Positions 1 through 9,900 of a DNA stretch of 64,000 nt are shown here, one piece after another. Numbering within the stretch: position 1 is the stretch's first letter; each line of letters opens with the position of its first letter. The notes beneath the pieces are model-generated. The model did no database searches and was not told where the DNA came from. It was given only the letters and a program-made list of their open reading frames with translations. Source of the DNA: Christensenella massiliensis (GTDB lineage Bacteria > Bacillota > Clostridia > Christensenellales > Christensenellaceae); contig LT700187.1 of the NCBI GenBank assembly GCA_900155415.1, positions 744,001 to 808,000 on the forward strand. Reading direction: 5' to 3'. The position numbers and the translations under genes were made by a program.

Positions 1-1
1 G

Positions 2-337
2 GTCATCATATTGGGCACGGGCTTCACGATGGCAAACGGGCTTTATACGGAAGCATTCCCGCGCTATGGCATCGAAGCGCTGATCCCGGACCGGGAGGGC
101 CGGGAGTTTGTACACAATACGATTTTTTCCAAATTGGAGGATGGGACCGCCCGCCCTGCGGATAAGGAGGCTATGCTCGAGTTCACGGAAGAATTGATCC
201 GCAATTCTCATGCCGACGCGGTCGTACTCGGCGGCACAGAGCTTCCCCTGATGATCCGACCGGGCGACCTGTCCGTTCCCGCGCTCGATACGGCGCAGGT
301 CCACATTTCAGCCATCGTCCGCGAGATGCTCAAATAA
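2..337 (+). CDS. Aspartate/glutamate racemase family protein, C-terminal part
   Basis: The reading frame is open to the left edge, so only the last 111 codons are present. The fragment has the family's second-half layout, ending in the strand and turn VVLGGTELPLMI. In this family that turn normally carries the second catalytic cysteine (GCTE); here the codons give GGTE, with Gly in place of Cys. Such proteins interconvert L- and D-amino acids in the cytoplasm without cofactor. A VanZ-domain gene follows 57 bp downstream on the same strand. Whether this protein still racemises, and which amino acid, cannot be told without the N-terminal half and its first catalytic residue. Confidence 0.75.
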   Translation, partial: VIILGTGFTMANGLYTEAFPRYGIEALIPDREGREFVHNTIFSKLEDGTARPADKEAMLEFTEELIRNSHADAVVLGGTELPLMIRPGDLSVPALDTAQVHISAIVREMLK

Positions 338-394
338 CACGCTTGCCGTCTGTTCCATTCCAAACATATTTCCGGTTCCAAGAAAGGCAACGCT

Positions 395-1810
395 ATGTAT
401 TTTGGAGATATGGGCAGCAATGTCCGTACCATGCTGATGACAGGGGCATTCGGCCTGATGATCGCCGTGCCCGCTTATGCTTTGCTTTGGCTTTTTACGC
501 GCAGGCGGTTTCCTGCAAAACCGGGAACGCATGTGCTGCGCTGTCTTTTTTTGGCCTATGTCATCTGTGTAGGCATGCTGACGCTCGTGCCGGACGGCGG
601 CTCGGACGCGCAGGGTAGCGCGAATCTGCTTCCCCTTTCCAGCGTCCTGTTCGCTTTCAGGAGCGGCTCGTCTGTTGCGCTTCAGCTTCTTTTCCTCAAC
701 GTCCTGCTGTTCATACCGCTGGGCATATTCCTGCCGTGGATATTCCCGAAAACCGGAAAGCTGCACAGGATCGCGCTCATTTCCTTTTGTTCGACGCTCC
801 TCATCGAAACGCTTCAGGTCATTTTGCCCGGCGGACGGGCGTTCGATGTGGATGACATTCTTCTGAATACTTGGGGCGGGATCGTCGGCTATTCCCTGTT
901 TTCCCTTCTTTCCCTGTGCGGAAAAAACCGAACGGCCCGTCCTTCCCGGATCGTTGCGTGGGCTGCGGCGCTTGCCCTGCTGCCCGCCGTGTTCCTCGGC
1001 TTTTCCGCGGCGGAAAACGCCCGTGAATTCAAATATAATTTTTCCTATACTTTAGGCGTGCCGGAGCAGGCTGAATATACGGGCCGGGATACGCTCCCCG
1101 CCGCAGCCATGACCTACGCGCGCACCGGGCCGTCTCAGGAAGAACTGCTCTCCGTGCTTATGGAAGCTTTCTCCATTTCCGGTACGCCCGAAGCTGAATA
1201 CGGCTATCTTATCCTGCGCAGCGGCGGCGCTTCTCTTTCCGTTTCGCCGTATGGCGACAGCTGGAACTGCCTGCTGCGCGAGCCTACGGGGCTCCCCGGT
1301 GAAAAAACGGACGAACAGGCCGCTTCGGAAGCAGAAGCATTCCTGCGGGAACGCGGCCTTTGGGCAGACGGCCTGCAAAGGACCGTGCAGGATACGCTGG
1401 GCGTCAACGCGGACGGCACGGAACGCCCCGACGGAAAAGAGGTCCTTTATGAGGCGGGGGAGGACGATCCTACGCGCATCGGCGGGCTTTCCGTCCTCTC
1501 CGACAGCGAGGGAATCTATTCCGTCTCAAGCTCTCTTGCGCAGTTCGTTCCCTACCGGGAGGCAGAGCTGATGCCCCCGGGCGAGGCGCTCGCAGCGGTT
1601 CTGAATACGCATCAATGCTATGTTGTTTCTGATTTGAAAGGCGAAGCTTCCATTCACCCGCAGACCGCTGTCTTTGACAAGGCTGAACTTCTATACATGT
1701 ATGGATATGGGATGCAGCAAAATCTCCCCGTCTGGAAGCTGTCCGGAACTTTTTTCGGCGATGGCGAACAGGCGGCCGGATATCTTCTGGCTCCCGCCGT
1801 CCGCCAATAA
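395..1810 (+). CDS. VanZ-domain membrane protein with long extracytoplasmic tail
   Basis: This 471-residue protein has six predicted membrane segments (about 12-34, 49-66, 96-116, 124-145, 155-175, 185-206). The VanZ core is recognisable: ETLQ near residue 138, then GRAFDVDDILLNTWG at 147-161. Residues 207-471 are soluble and contain no motif I recognise. VanZ itself gives low-level teicoplanin resistance by an unclear mechanism, and the wider family is found in many Firmicutes without any antibiotic link. The large C-terminal domain is not part of typical 160-200 residue VanZ proteins and probably lies outside the membrane. The start follows AAAGGCAACGCT. Family assignment is firm; function is not. 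Confidence 0.85.
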   Translation: MYFGDMGSNVRTMLMTGAFGLMIAVPAYALLWLFTRRRFPAKPGTHVLRCLFLAYVICVGMLTLVPDGGSDAQGSANLLPLSSVLFAFRSGSSVALQLLFLNVLLFIPLGIFLPWIFPKTGKLHRIALISFCSTLLIETLQVILPGGRAFDVDDILLNTWGGIVGYSLFSLLSLCGKNRTARPSRIVAWAAALALLPAVFLGFSAAENAREFKYNFSYTLGVPEQAEYTGRDTLPAAAMTYARTGPSQEELLSVLMEAFSISGTPEAEYGYLILRSGGASLSVSPYGDSWNCLLREPTGLPGEKTDEQAASEAEAFLRERGLWADGLQRTVQDTLGVNADGTERPDGKEVLYEAGEDDPTRIGGLSVLSDSEGIYSVSSSLAQFVPYREAELMPPGEALAAVLNTHQCYVVSDLKGEASIHPQTAVFDKAELLYMYGYGMQQNLPVWKLSGTFFGDGEQAAGYLLAPAVRQ

Positions 1811-2187
1811 GCGCCGGGCGCGCTTGCAGGGCCTGCGAAACGGCTGACTGCAAAATCCTATCGGCAGACACCCATGCGGATATGCCCCGCTGCCCTTTTT
1901 CCTGCGCACTGCCGGCCCGTTTAAGAGCCGTTTCGTTTATTTTCCAATGACTGCGGAAAATGCCGCTCCCCGCGGATACCAAAACGGCGGTGATGCCTTG
2001 CGTATGCCGCCTGCTTTTATCAAAAAAAGCCTCTCCGCCGCGGGGCTGGATATTTTCCGGGCTTACGGCGCTTGGCCCGTGCTGCCGTAAAACCGCTATA
2101 GAAGCGTGCCTGCGGGTGCACGTTCCTTGTCCGGCAAATAACGGCTTGAAAAGCTTCCTATCCGGAATATAAATTGATCGGCGGTAT
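1811..2187. other. Intergenic region with a degraded terminator-like copy
   Basis: No supported gene is seen in this gap. At 1981-2011 there is an imperfect copy of the left arm and partial right arm of the terminator at 2188-2226 (it begins AAAACGGCGGTGATGCC). It looks like a decayed duplicate of the surface-protein gene terminator. Short frames here have no ribosome-binding site and no recognisable product. Confidence 0.4.
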
Positions 2188-2226
2188 AAAAACGGCGGTG
2201 ATGCCCTATGCATCACCGCCGTTTTT
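2188..2226. terminator. Strong bidirectional terminator after surface protein 1
   Basis: This is a perfect 17-bp stem, AAAAACGGCGGTGATGC with its complement, around the loop CCTAT. A run of T on both strands follows. It serves the minus-strand gene ending at 2241. A near-identical hairpin follows surface protein 3 at 11347-11384. Confidence 0.9.
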
Positions 2227-2240
2227 TCGTTTTCTATCTC

Positions 2241-2800
2241 TTACTTTTCATACTGCCGTCTCTTCCGCATCGTTACAATGACCGCAGCAGCGACCGCCGC
2301 TCCCCCTGCTATCACCAGTAGGATATACGGCGTCATGTCCGTCCTGTCGCCCGTCTTCGGCGTATCGGAGGAGTCGGCGCCCTCATCTTTCGCCGTGTCA
2401 TCCGTTCCCGCTCCGCTCATGCTCCCCTTTTCGATCAGCGCATATTTGCTGAAGTGGTCCGTCTGGAAATAGGAAACGCCGTCCTGCACCGTCACCCCGT
2501 GCTCCACCGTCGTCTTATCCTCATTGATGCGGTGCACCGCCAGCTTCGACGTGTCGTACCCATCCGGCGTCGGGATCCCGATCAGCACGTCCCCCGCGGG
2601 CTGGATCGGCTCGCCCGCCGCATTCACCAGCGTGATGTCATACAGCACGAACCGCCCCGCCTTATCTTTCAGCGCTTCCCTCGCGTCCGCGTGCGCCTGC
2701 TCCGTCTCCGCTACCGGCTTCACGAGCAGATAGGAGCCCTCCGGCACCTTGGTCGTATCCGTATTCAGTATCACGCCCGTCGCCGCGTCTTTGTAATATA
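2241..2800 (-). repeat. Homogenised 3' end, copy 1 of 3
   Basis: This stretch of surface protein 1 is nearly identical in nucleotides to 6421-6985 and 11400-11945. Similarity with copy 3 continues through the terminator. Upstream of the block the three genes diverge abruptly, which suggests recombination or gene conversion. Confidence 0.85.
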
Positions 2801-5800
2801 CCGTTTTCACCGTCGGCGGGATCGTTTCCGTCCTGAGTACCCTGCCGCATACCGTGCACGAATAGGTCTTGACTCCTTCCGCGACGGTCGTCGGCTCGGT
2901 CGTAACTACGCCGCCGTCGCTCATGTGTTCTTCCGCTTCCGTTTTTTCGCCGCAGGCACATTCCTGCCAATGCCCCGTCTCATCCGACTTCCAGTCGGGT
3001 CCGAACACATGTCCTTCCACCGTCAGCACAATAGGCTCGCTTTCCGCCTCGTCGGACGTCTTTGTACCATCCGAAGCCGCTGCCTTCACCAGATAGCTGC
3101 CGCTCTCGCTGACTGTCAGCGTATCGCCCGTTTCTCCGGCAAGCGCCTCGCCGTCCTTATACCACTGATAGGTATACGCCGCTCCGGTCAAATCATGGGA
3201 TGCCTCCGCCGTCAGCGTGATCGTTCCCACATGCACCGTCTCAGCATCCGCTTTTACGGAAACCGTAGGCGCATTCAGCGTCCAGACCGCATACAGCTTG
3301 GTTCTGGCGCTTACTACATCCGTATCAAAATCCCATAACGCTTCACCGTCCTCAAGCTTCCACCCGGCAAGCGTATACCCTGCCCGTTCGGGTGCCGGTA
3401 CGTTATCAGGATCGATCTTTTCTCCCTGCACTACGCCGTGCCGGTATTCACTGAATTCCGTTCCGTCTTCGTCATAGAAATACACGATTTCTGCTTCCGC
3501 CCATTTCAATGTCTGCCCGTCGGCCACAAGTCCGTCAAACAGCGCGCCGGAAGTAAAATCTTTCGGATCGGGCGTAAGCCCCGCTGCATATTCCACGGCT
3601 GTAATTCCATATTCGCCGTTGCTTCGGTTGATCTCAACAGGTACAGCCGGGGTAAATTCATCCGTTACGTCGATTACAAATCCGTCCGGATAATCATCTC
3701 GGAAAAATACATCTCCTGAGATATTCGGGCTGCCGCTCAGCTCCAGCTTGGCATAATCCCCCTCCTGCAGGCCAGCGAGAGTGATCCCGTGACCGATGTC
3801 TTCGTCTATCGACTGGTTGTCCTCAACCGTGCCGCCCGATATTCTGACGATGGTTTCTCCGTCGTTATAATATCCGAAAATCCCGGCTCCCGTTCCGCTT
3901 TGCGAAATATTTTCCGTAACGGATCCGCTTTTCATTTCAAAAACAGCTGGAGTTCCATCATAGTTTGTGAAGCCCTCCAGATAAATGCCGCCGCCGTTTC
4001 CCTCAGCTTCGTTTCCGCTGACCACGCCGCCGTCAAGCACTGTCTTTGCTCCGGACAGTACTGCGATGCCCGCGCCCCATGACGCACTGTTGTTTTTCAC
4101 TTCCGCACCGCCGCTGATGGTCACGGTCCCGCGTTCATTCAAAATACCGCCGCCGCAATAATCCGGCACCTGATTCCCTGAAATTTCTCCGCCGGTAATA
4201 TTGGTCGTTCCGTAGTTGCAGATGCCCGCGCCCCCGGAATATTCAGCGGAGATCGAATTATCTTTGACCGCGCCGCCGCTCATGTTCAGAAAGCTGCCAA
4301 CATTGACATAAACAGCCGTCGCATGGTTGTTGATCAGCTCTGTTCCGTCCTTGATATTGAGTGTGGCTCCGTTCGTAACAGCAACGAGACGTCCAGTTCC
4401 TGCGCAGTCTATGTTCTTCCCGTCAATAGCAACGTCCGAAAGCGTCAATTCCACCCCTGCTCCGCTTACGGAAAATAACTGTCCTGTATAACCGTCGGCT
4501 CTTGCGAATTTGATCCCGCTCACTGCGGCGGAGGCATCGACCGTCACCTCACCACAGATATAGACCGTGCCGCCGTCCGCCACAAGCTCGAGCGCCTTAT
4601 CGAGCGTCTTTACCGCGTTTGCCGCGTCCTTGCCGGAATTTGCGTCTTTTCCGTTCTTGCCGTTCAGATAAACAACGTCCAAACGGGTAACTATCCAGTT
4701 CCCCTCTTCGTCCTGCGTTATCGTAATGCCATCCGGCACATACGCTTCCACATCGCTGCTGAAAGCTCCGCCTGTGACAGTGATCTTATCTGTTCCGCCT
4801 GTCAATGCGGCTTTTCCATCAGCTCCGGTCAGCGTTCCTCCTGAAATCGCCGCCGTCGCTTCCTCCGAAACCTCCATCGCTGCGGCACGGTTTGTCGTGA
4901 TCTCCCCGCCTGTCATGGTGATCTTGGATGTTCCTTCCGCATCTACGGCAATATAATCCCCTTTGATGGTTCCGCCTGTGATCTTGAGGGCAGACGGGCG
5001 AGAATCAGAACCGTCGAGCCGAACCGCCCCTTTGAAACCAGTCGTTTCCAGCACAGCACTGCCGCTTACTGTCACATCCACGCCGCCGTCCACATATACT
5101 GTCCAGTCCTCACTGGTCAGCGTTCCTCCGGAGATGTTCAGCTTCAAAGCACTTTCAGTATTTCCTGTTGCAAAAATAGCTTCCCCGCTTGCTGCAGTAA
5201 CCAAGCCGCCCGCGATGTCTACTGTCATGCCCGAAGCGCCTGCCAAGCTGAGCGCACTGTCATATCCCGTGCACGCCACCGAGCCGCCGTTGATCTTCAG
5301 CGTCACACCGGAGGCGCCGTAACGGTTACATATCGCTTCCTGCGTTGCCTCCAATGCGCCGCCGTTGATTACAAGCGTACTATTGCTGCAAAGTTCGATT
5401 CCATAGCCGTAAGAGCTGTCCGTCGCAGCCAGCTTCCCGCCGCCGGTCGAGTCGTTCAGCGTCAGCGAACCGCCGTCTTGGATCACCATAAAGTAATGGT
5501 TTATTTCGCCATACGTCTTTGTGACCGTATTGCCTTTCAAATCGAGCGTGACGGGCTGCGTAATAACGATATCCATTTTTTCCGGAATTTCAAAGCTGCC
5601 CGTCAATTCGACCGTACCGCCCGCTTCCAGTGCTGCCTTGAATTCCTCTGCCGTATTTACGCCGTCATCCGCCAGCGGCGCCATAGCCATCCTCGGCGCG
5701 GGCTGTACAGATGCACCCGCTTCTTCCGGCTCTGCGCTTACGCTTGGCTCCGGTTCCTGCGAAGATTCTTCCGTTGGTTCCACACTCTCTGCCGGTGCCG

Positions 5801-5978
5801 TCTCCGCGCTTCCAATCGGATCCGTGCTTTCTTCCGGCAGCGGTTCTGCGCTTGCGCTTTCCGTCGGCTCCGGTCCCATGGATGGTTCCGGCTCCTGCGC
5901 CATTGCTACGCCGCCAAAGAGCGTCAGCACCATCACGATGCTCACTATGGCTGCGATCCATTTTTTACTCTTTTTCAT
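2241..5978 (-). CDS. Wall-anchored beta-helix surface protein 1
   Basis: The 1245-residue protein starts with a signal peptide (cleavage near AMA-Q, residue 27) and an acidic Ser/Pro/Glu linker to about residue 100. Glycine-rich GGT-type repeats typical of right-handed beta-helices fill about 105-830. An InlB/Flg_new-type repeat follows at about 832-905 (ERAGYTLAGW, LYAVW), then an Ig-like stretch (YQWYKDGE) and a segment with CACG and CTVCG pairs. The last 188 residues are shared with the other two paralogues and end in PKTGD (1207-1211), a hydrophobic segment and RKRRQYEK. It is probably sortase-anchored. The position before PKTG is Thr, not Leu, so a non-classical sortase is implied; none is in the window. 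A promoter, microsatellite and hairpin lie in its leader. Confidence 0.85.
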   Translation of the reverse strand: MKKSKKWIAAIVSIVMVLTLFGGVAMAQEPEPSMGPEPTESASAEPLPEESTDPIGSAETAPAESVEPTEESSQEPEPSVSAEPEEAGASVQPAPRMAMAPLADDGVNTAEEFKAALEAGGTVELTGSFEIPEKMDIVITQPVTLDLKGNTVTKTYGEINHYFMVIQDGGSLTLNDSTGGGKLAATDSSYGYGIELCSNSTLVINGGALEATQEAICNRYGASGVTLKINGGSVACTGYDSALSLAGASGMTVDIAGGLVTAASGEAIFATGNTESALKLNISGGTLTSEDWTVYVDGGVDVTVSGSAVLETTGFKGAVRLDGSDSRPSALKITGGTIKGDYIAVDAEGTSKITMTGGEITTNRAAAMEVSEEATAAISGGTLTGADGKAALTGGTDKITVTGGAFSSDVEAYVPDGITITQDEEGNWIVTRLDVVYLNGKNGKDANSGKDAANAVKTLDKALELVADGGTVYICGEVTVDASAAVSGIKFARADGYTGQLFSVSGAGVELTLSDVAIDGKNIDCAGTGRLVAVTNGATLNIKDGTELINNHATAVYVNVGSFLNMSGGAVKDNSISAEYSGGAGICNYGTTNITGGEISGNQVPDYCGGGILNERGTVTISGGAEVKNNSASWGAGIAVLSGAKTVLDGGVVSGNEAEGNGGGIYLEGFTNYDGTPAVFEMKSGSVTENISQSGTGAGIFGYYNDGETIVRISGGTVEDNQSIDEDIGHGITLAGLQEGDYAKLELSGSPNISGDVFFRDDYPDGFVIDVTDEFTPAVPVEINRSNGEYGITAVEYAAGLTPDPKDFTSGALFDGLVADGQTLKWAEAEIVYFYDEDGTEFSEYRHGVVQGEKIDPDNVPAPERAGYTLAGWKLEDGEALWDFDTDVVSARTKLYAVWTLNAPTVSVKADAETVHVGTITLTAEASHDLTGAAYTYQWYKDGEALAGETGDTLTVSESGSYLVKAAASDGTKTSDEAESEPIVLTVEGHVFGPDWKSDETGHWQECACGEKTEAEEHMSDGGVVTTEPTTVAEGVKTYSCTVCGRVLRTETIPPTVKTVYYKDAATGVILNTDTTKVPEGSYLLVKPVAETEQAHADAREALKDKAGRFVLYDITLVNAAGEPIQPAGDVLIGIPTPDGYDTSKLAVHRINEDKTTVEHGVTVQDGVSYFQTDHFSKYALIEKGSMSGAGTDDTAKDEGADSSDTPKTGDRTDMTPYILLVIAGGAAVAAAVIVTMRKRRQYEK

Positions 5979-6053
5979 CCCGATTCCTCCCCTCCGCCTC
6001 CCGGCGGATTTTTTATTTTTACCTTGCTGTCGCTATGCCTTGCTGTCAAATAT

Positions 6054-6093
6054 AAAAAAGCCCAGTTTATCCCGTGCGGCATAAACTGAGCCT
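6054..6093 (-). terminator. Terminator-like hairpin inside the leader of surface protein 1
   Basis: Read on the minus strand, GCTCAGTTTAT pairs with ATAAACTGGGC (11 bp with one G-T pair) and is followed directly by TTTTTTATA. It lies about 80 bp upstream of the start codon at 5978 and downstream of both candidate promoters. It therefore has the position of an attenuator rather than of a gene-end terminator. Confidence 0.6.
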
Positions 6094-6124
6094 ATATGGT
6101 ATACCAAATACAGGCAGGGTTACC

Positions 6125-6210
<86 letters not shown>

Positions 6211-6213
6211 AAG

Positions 6214-6242
6214 ATTATTGCCTCTCCCGACATATCTGTCAA
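6214..6242 (-). promoter_or_regulatory. Promoter P2 of surface protein 1
   Basis: On the minus strand TTGACA (6237-6242) is followed by a 17-bp spacer and AATAAT (6214-6219). The predicted start, near 6207, coincides with the beginning of the GACA repeat run. Confidence 0.6.
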
Positions 6243-6291
6243 TCCCTTATATACAATACCTATTCGACTTGGTAAACAATATTATATTTAA

Positions 6292-6319
6292 ATTATACCA
6301 AATAAATATACTATGTCAA
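6292..6319 (-). promoter_or_regulatory. Promoter P1 of surface protein 1
   Basis: On the minus strand a consensus TTGACA (6314-6319), a 16-bp spacer and TATAAT (6292-6297) are present. Transcription from here would start near 6285 and run through the whole microsatellite. Confidence 0.75.
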
Positions 6320-6363
6320 TTTTTTATGCAATTATTTTTGCTTCCCGGCGGCATCTCATCTAT

Positions 6364-6400
6364 AAAAAACGGCTGCATTTTTAAAATGCAGCCGCTTTTA
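6364..6400 (-). terminator. Terminator after surface protein 2
   Basis: On the minus strand CGGCTGCATTT pairs with AAATGCAGCCG and is followed by TTTTTT. It lies 20 bp beyond the stop codon at 6421. Confidence 0.85.
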
Positions 6401-6420
6401 TGGGATTGATACGTTGTTTA

Positions 6421-6985
6421 TTATTTCTTTACCGCTTTTCTGCGTACTGTCACAACAGCTCCGGCAGCGACCGCTGCTCCCGCGGCTATCACCAGCAGGA
6501 TATACGGCGTCATGTCCGCCCTGTCGCCCGTCTTCGGCGTGTCGGAGGAGTCGGCGCCCTCATCTTTCGCCGTGTCATCCGTTCCCGCTCCGCTCATGCT
6601 CCCCTTTTCGATCAGCGCATATTTGCTGAAGTGGTCCGTCTGGAAATAGGAGACGCCGTCCTGCACCGTCACCCCGTGCTCCACCGTCGTCTTGTCCTCA
6701 TTGATGCGGTGCACCGCCAGCTTCGACGTGTCGTACCCATCCGGTGTCGGGATCCCGATCAGCACGTCGCCCGCGGGCTGGATCGGCTCACCCGCCGCAT
6801 TCACCAGCGTGATGTCATACAGCACGAACCGCCCCGCCTTATCTTTCAGCGCTTCCTTCGCGTCCGCGTGCGCCTGCTCCGTCTCCGCCACCGGCTTCAC
6901 GAGCAGATAGGAGCCCTCCGGCACCTTGGTCGTATCCGTATTCAGTATCACGCCCGTCGCCGCATCTTTATAATATACGTCTTTT
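6421..6985 (-). repeat. Homogenised 3' end, copy 2 of 3
   Basis: The coding end of surface protein 2 is nearly identical to 2241-2800 and 11400-11945. The hydrophobic tail codons and the terminator differ from copies 1 and 3, so the shared block ends inside the sorting signal on this side. Confidence 0.85.
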
Positions 6986-9900
6986 ACTTCCGGCTGCGGC
7001 TCTTCTTCCGTCACAACCGTTTCGCCCGGCTCTACCGCCTCGCCGTTTACAACGACTTCGCCTTCGCCTTTATTTTCCACCGTCACGCCTACCGGAAGAG
7101 CCAGCTCCACATCGCCCTGCTGTACCGTTACGGTATCGCCTTCCTTTGCACGGGCTTCAATGGCCTCTGCCACCTCCTCGTTCGTTCCGATGAAGTAGGC
7201 CGTCTCTCCCTCTGTTTCCAGCGACGCCGACGCTTTGCCCTCTTCTATATATTCCGCGGGTACTTCGGAATTGAATTCCCCTTTTTCCACACCGATCTCA
7301 TAAGGTGCTTTTTCCGCCGGGTCATCCGGGTCTGGGAACACACCTGCAAAGGTGCCGCCCTGAATAGTCAGCTTTCCGCCCTCTTTGCCGCCAAGACCCC
7401 AGCCCAGCAGCTTGTCTGTACCGCCGTTTCCGGATGTGAACGTACCGCCCGTGATGGTCATGCTGCCCTTGTCGGCTTCGTTGGCAAAGGAACCGTTTGC
7501 GAGTACAAAGCCGTTCGGCACGCTGAAATTTCCGCCGCTGATGGTCGTCTCGTTCCAGTTCAGGATCGTCGGCCCCGTCGTATTTTCAAAGGTTCCGCCT
7601 GTAATGTTCAGTATACCGTAGTCGTCATTCTTTACGGTATTCATACCGCCTGTCAGAGTGCCGCCCGTAATAGTCAGCGTTGCAGCAGAAGCGCCATACG
7701 CCGTGTTCCGGTCCGTGTTGTTATCGCCATACCAGCCGTTCGCAACGAGGCTTGCGCTCGGTGCGGTCGTCTCTACGGAAACGCCCTCGCTGATTGTCAT
7801 CGTTCCCATATTTTTGATACTGTACCAGCCGCTGGACGTATAGGTGCCGCCTGTCAAGACTGCCGTCGCACCGGGATAATTCACGATTGCTCCCACAACG
7901 CTTTCGATCTTTCCGGAGCCCTTGATGGTAAGCGTTCCTTTATTCGATATCGTATCCTTATAGTTATTATAGATCCCGGGAGCCGCAGTATCTCCGTTCG
8001 ACAGGGTAAAGGTTCCCAAATCAAGCGTCACCGTTTTTCCCTCTGCGATCACGACGCACTCATCTACGTCCGCAAGCAGCGTTACCGTGCCGCCGTTCGC
8101 AGCGTCGATCGCAGCCTGCAGGGATTCATATTTCGTCTCTCCAACCTGCGCCACAGGCTCTTTTGTCGTAACCGTTTCGCCTGTGCCGATCTCGGTTCCG
8201 TTCGAGGTCACTGTGCCTTCGCCCTCATTTTTAACGGTCACACCCTCGGGAAGCGCAAACGCTGCATCACCCTGCTGTACCGTTACAGTGTCGCCCTGTG
8301 CTGCGCGCGACGCAACTGTTTCCGCTACCGCTTCGCCCGTGCCGACAAAGTAAGCCGTATCGCTTCCGGAGGCAACGGATGCCGCAGTCATACCAGAAAC
8401 GATATATTCTTTCGGCACCTCGGATGAGAATTCACCGCTCGTCACCCCGATCTCTTTTGTGCCGGAAGCGCTGTCCTCGAACAGCATTTGCACGGCCTTG
8501 CCATTTACACTTTCAAATGTTCCGTCTTGGATATCCACTTTGATATCCCGGCCGTAATTCCCCTCTACATAGAAAGCGTCTCCCGTGTTGTTGACACCGC
8601 TCGTATTGCCCTCAGACGGCGTGTTCGCCGCACCGGAGCCCGTGACTGCCGCGTCTCCCTTGACGGTGACCGTGCCGCCCTTTACTGCAACGCCCGTCTG
8701 CCCGGAAACAGCCGTTCCGTCAATGGTCAGCGTACTGTCCGCAGGCGGGAAATAAATACCGATCCCGTTTTCAGCCGTAACAGAGCCGCCTTTCAGGTTG
8801 ATATCGATGTTCGTGCTCGTTCCGTTGCATACGATACCGTAATCTCCACTTGCAGTAAGGTCTACATTTTCCATATTGAGCACGATGTTTTTATACTGGC
8901 CGGTTTCAACAGATCCGATCCCGACCCATGCGCCGTCCTGTCCGCCCATGATCTTCCCGTTTTTGACCGTCAGCGTCACATCGTCGCTCGCGATCGATAT
9001 CGCTCTGCTGTAATTCGATACGTCGATCATATGTCCGCCAAGGTCGAGCGTCCATTCGCACGGCGAGCCTACCGCTATCATATCGCTGCCCGTTACATAA
9101 TTATTGAGCAGAACTGCCGTATTGTTCACGTCATTCTCCGCTGCAGAGGCAAACGTTCCGTGGATATATTCCTTTCCACCCGCATGCTCCGCCTTGAAGC
9201 CGCCGTTCGCGACATATCCGGCTGTAGCCGCAGTATACTCGACGCAGGAACTCGTGCCGAGAACTACGCCTGGCTTTCCTACGGGAGCTTCAACCGAAAT
9301 GTTTCCTTCAAGTGCGATCATCAGCAGCTTTGAACTGTACCCGGACTTTGCTTCCACCGGAACATCTGCAGCAATAGCAGATGCTTTTCCTCCGCTGTTT
9401 ATGATCGTCACGAGCGAGCCGTCAGCCGGCATAGCCGTTCCATATTTCGGATAGACAGAAATTCCCTTTCCGCCCTCTTTCGTATTTGTGATGCTGTAGC
9501 CGTTGAGCTCGATCGTAGCCCGGTAGGCCCCCACCGTAATATCTTTGTCGCCCGTATAGTTCCTCAGTAATGTCAGTGTTCCGCCATTCTGCACCGCTGC
9601 AGCCGCTTCTGGAAGCGTAGCGTATAATGTACCGTCTACATCGGCAGCGGCAGTTTCCTGCGAAATATCCGTTACCTGCCAATATCCGGTCCCCTCAACG
9701 GGAACGCATACCTTGCCTCCCGGAAGCGAAGCGGAAACATCGCTGCCAAAGCTGCCGTTCAAAACAGAGCCTGCACCGAAGGTGCCCTTCACCGTTCCGA
9801 TCACACCGCTTTGGAACGTAACTGCCTTGCCGTTCGGATTGATGCCCGCAAGATAAACTCCCGCGCCGTCTATCGTAATGGCCGCAGAAGAATTTTCAAC

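Noticed and set aside
1960-2172. 70-codon plus-strand frame
   Set aside because: No ribosome-binding site, no resemblance to a known protein, and it overlaps the degraded terminator copy.
6400-8427. Long His/Arg-rich plus-strand frame of 675 codons
   Set aside because: It is the antisense shadow of the repeat-rich surface protein 2 and has no ribosome-binding site or family resemblance.
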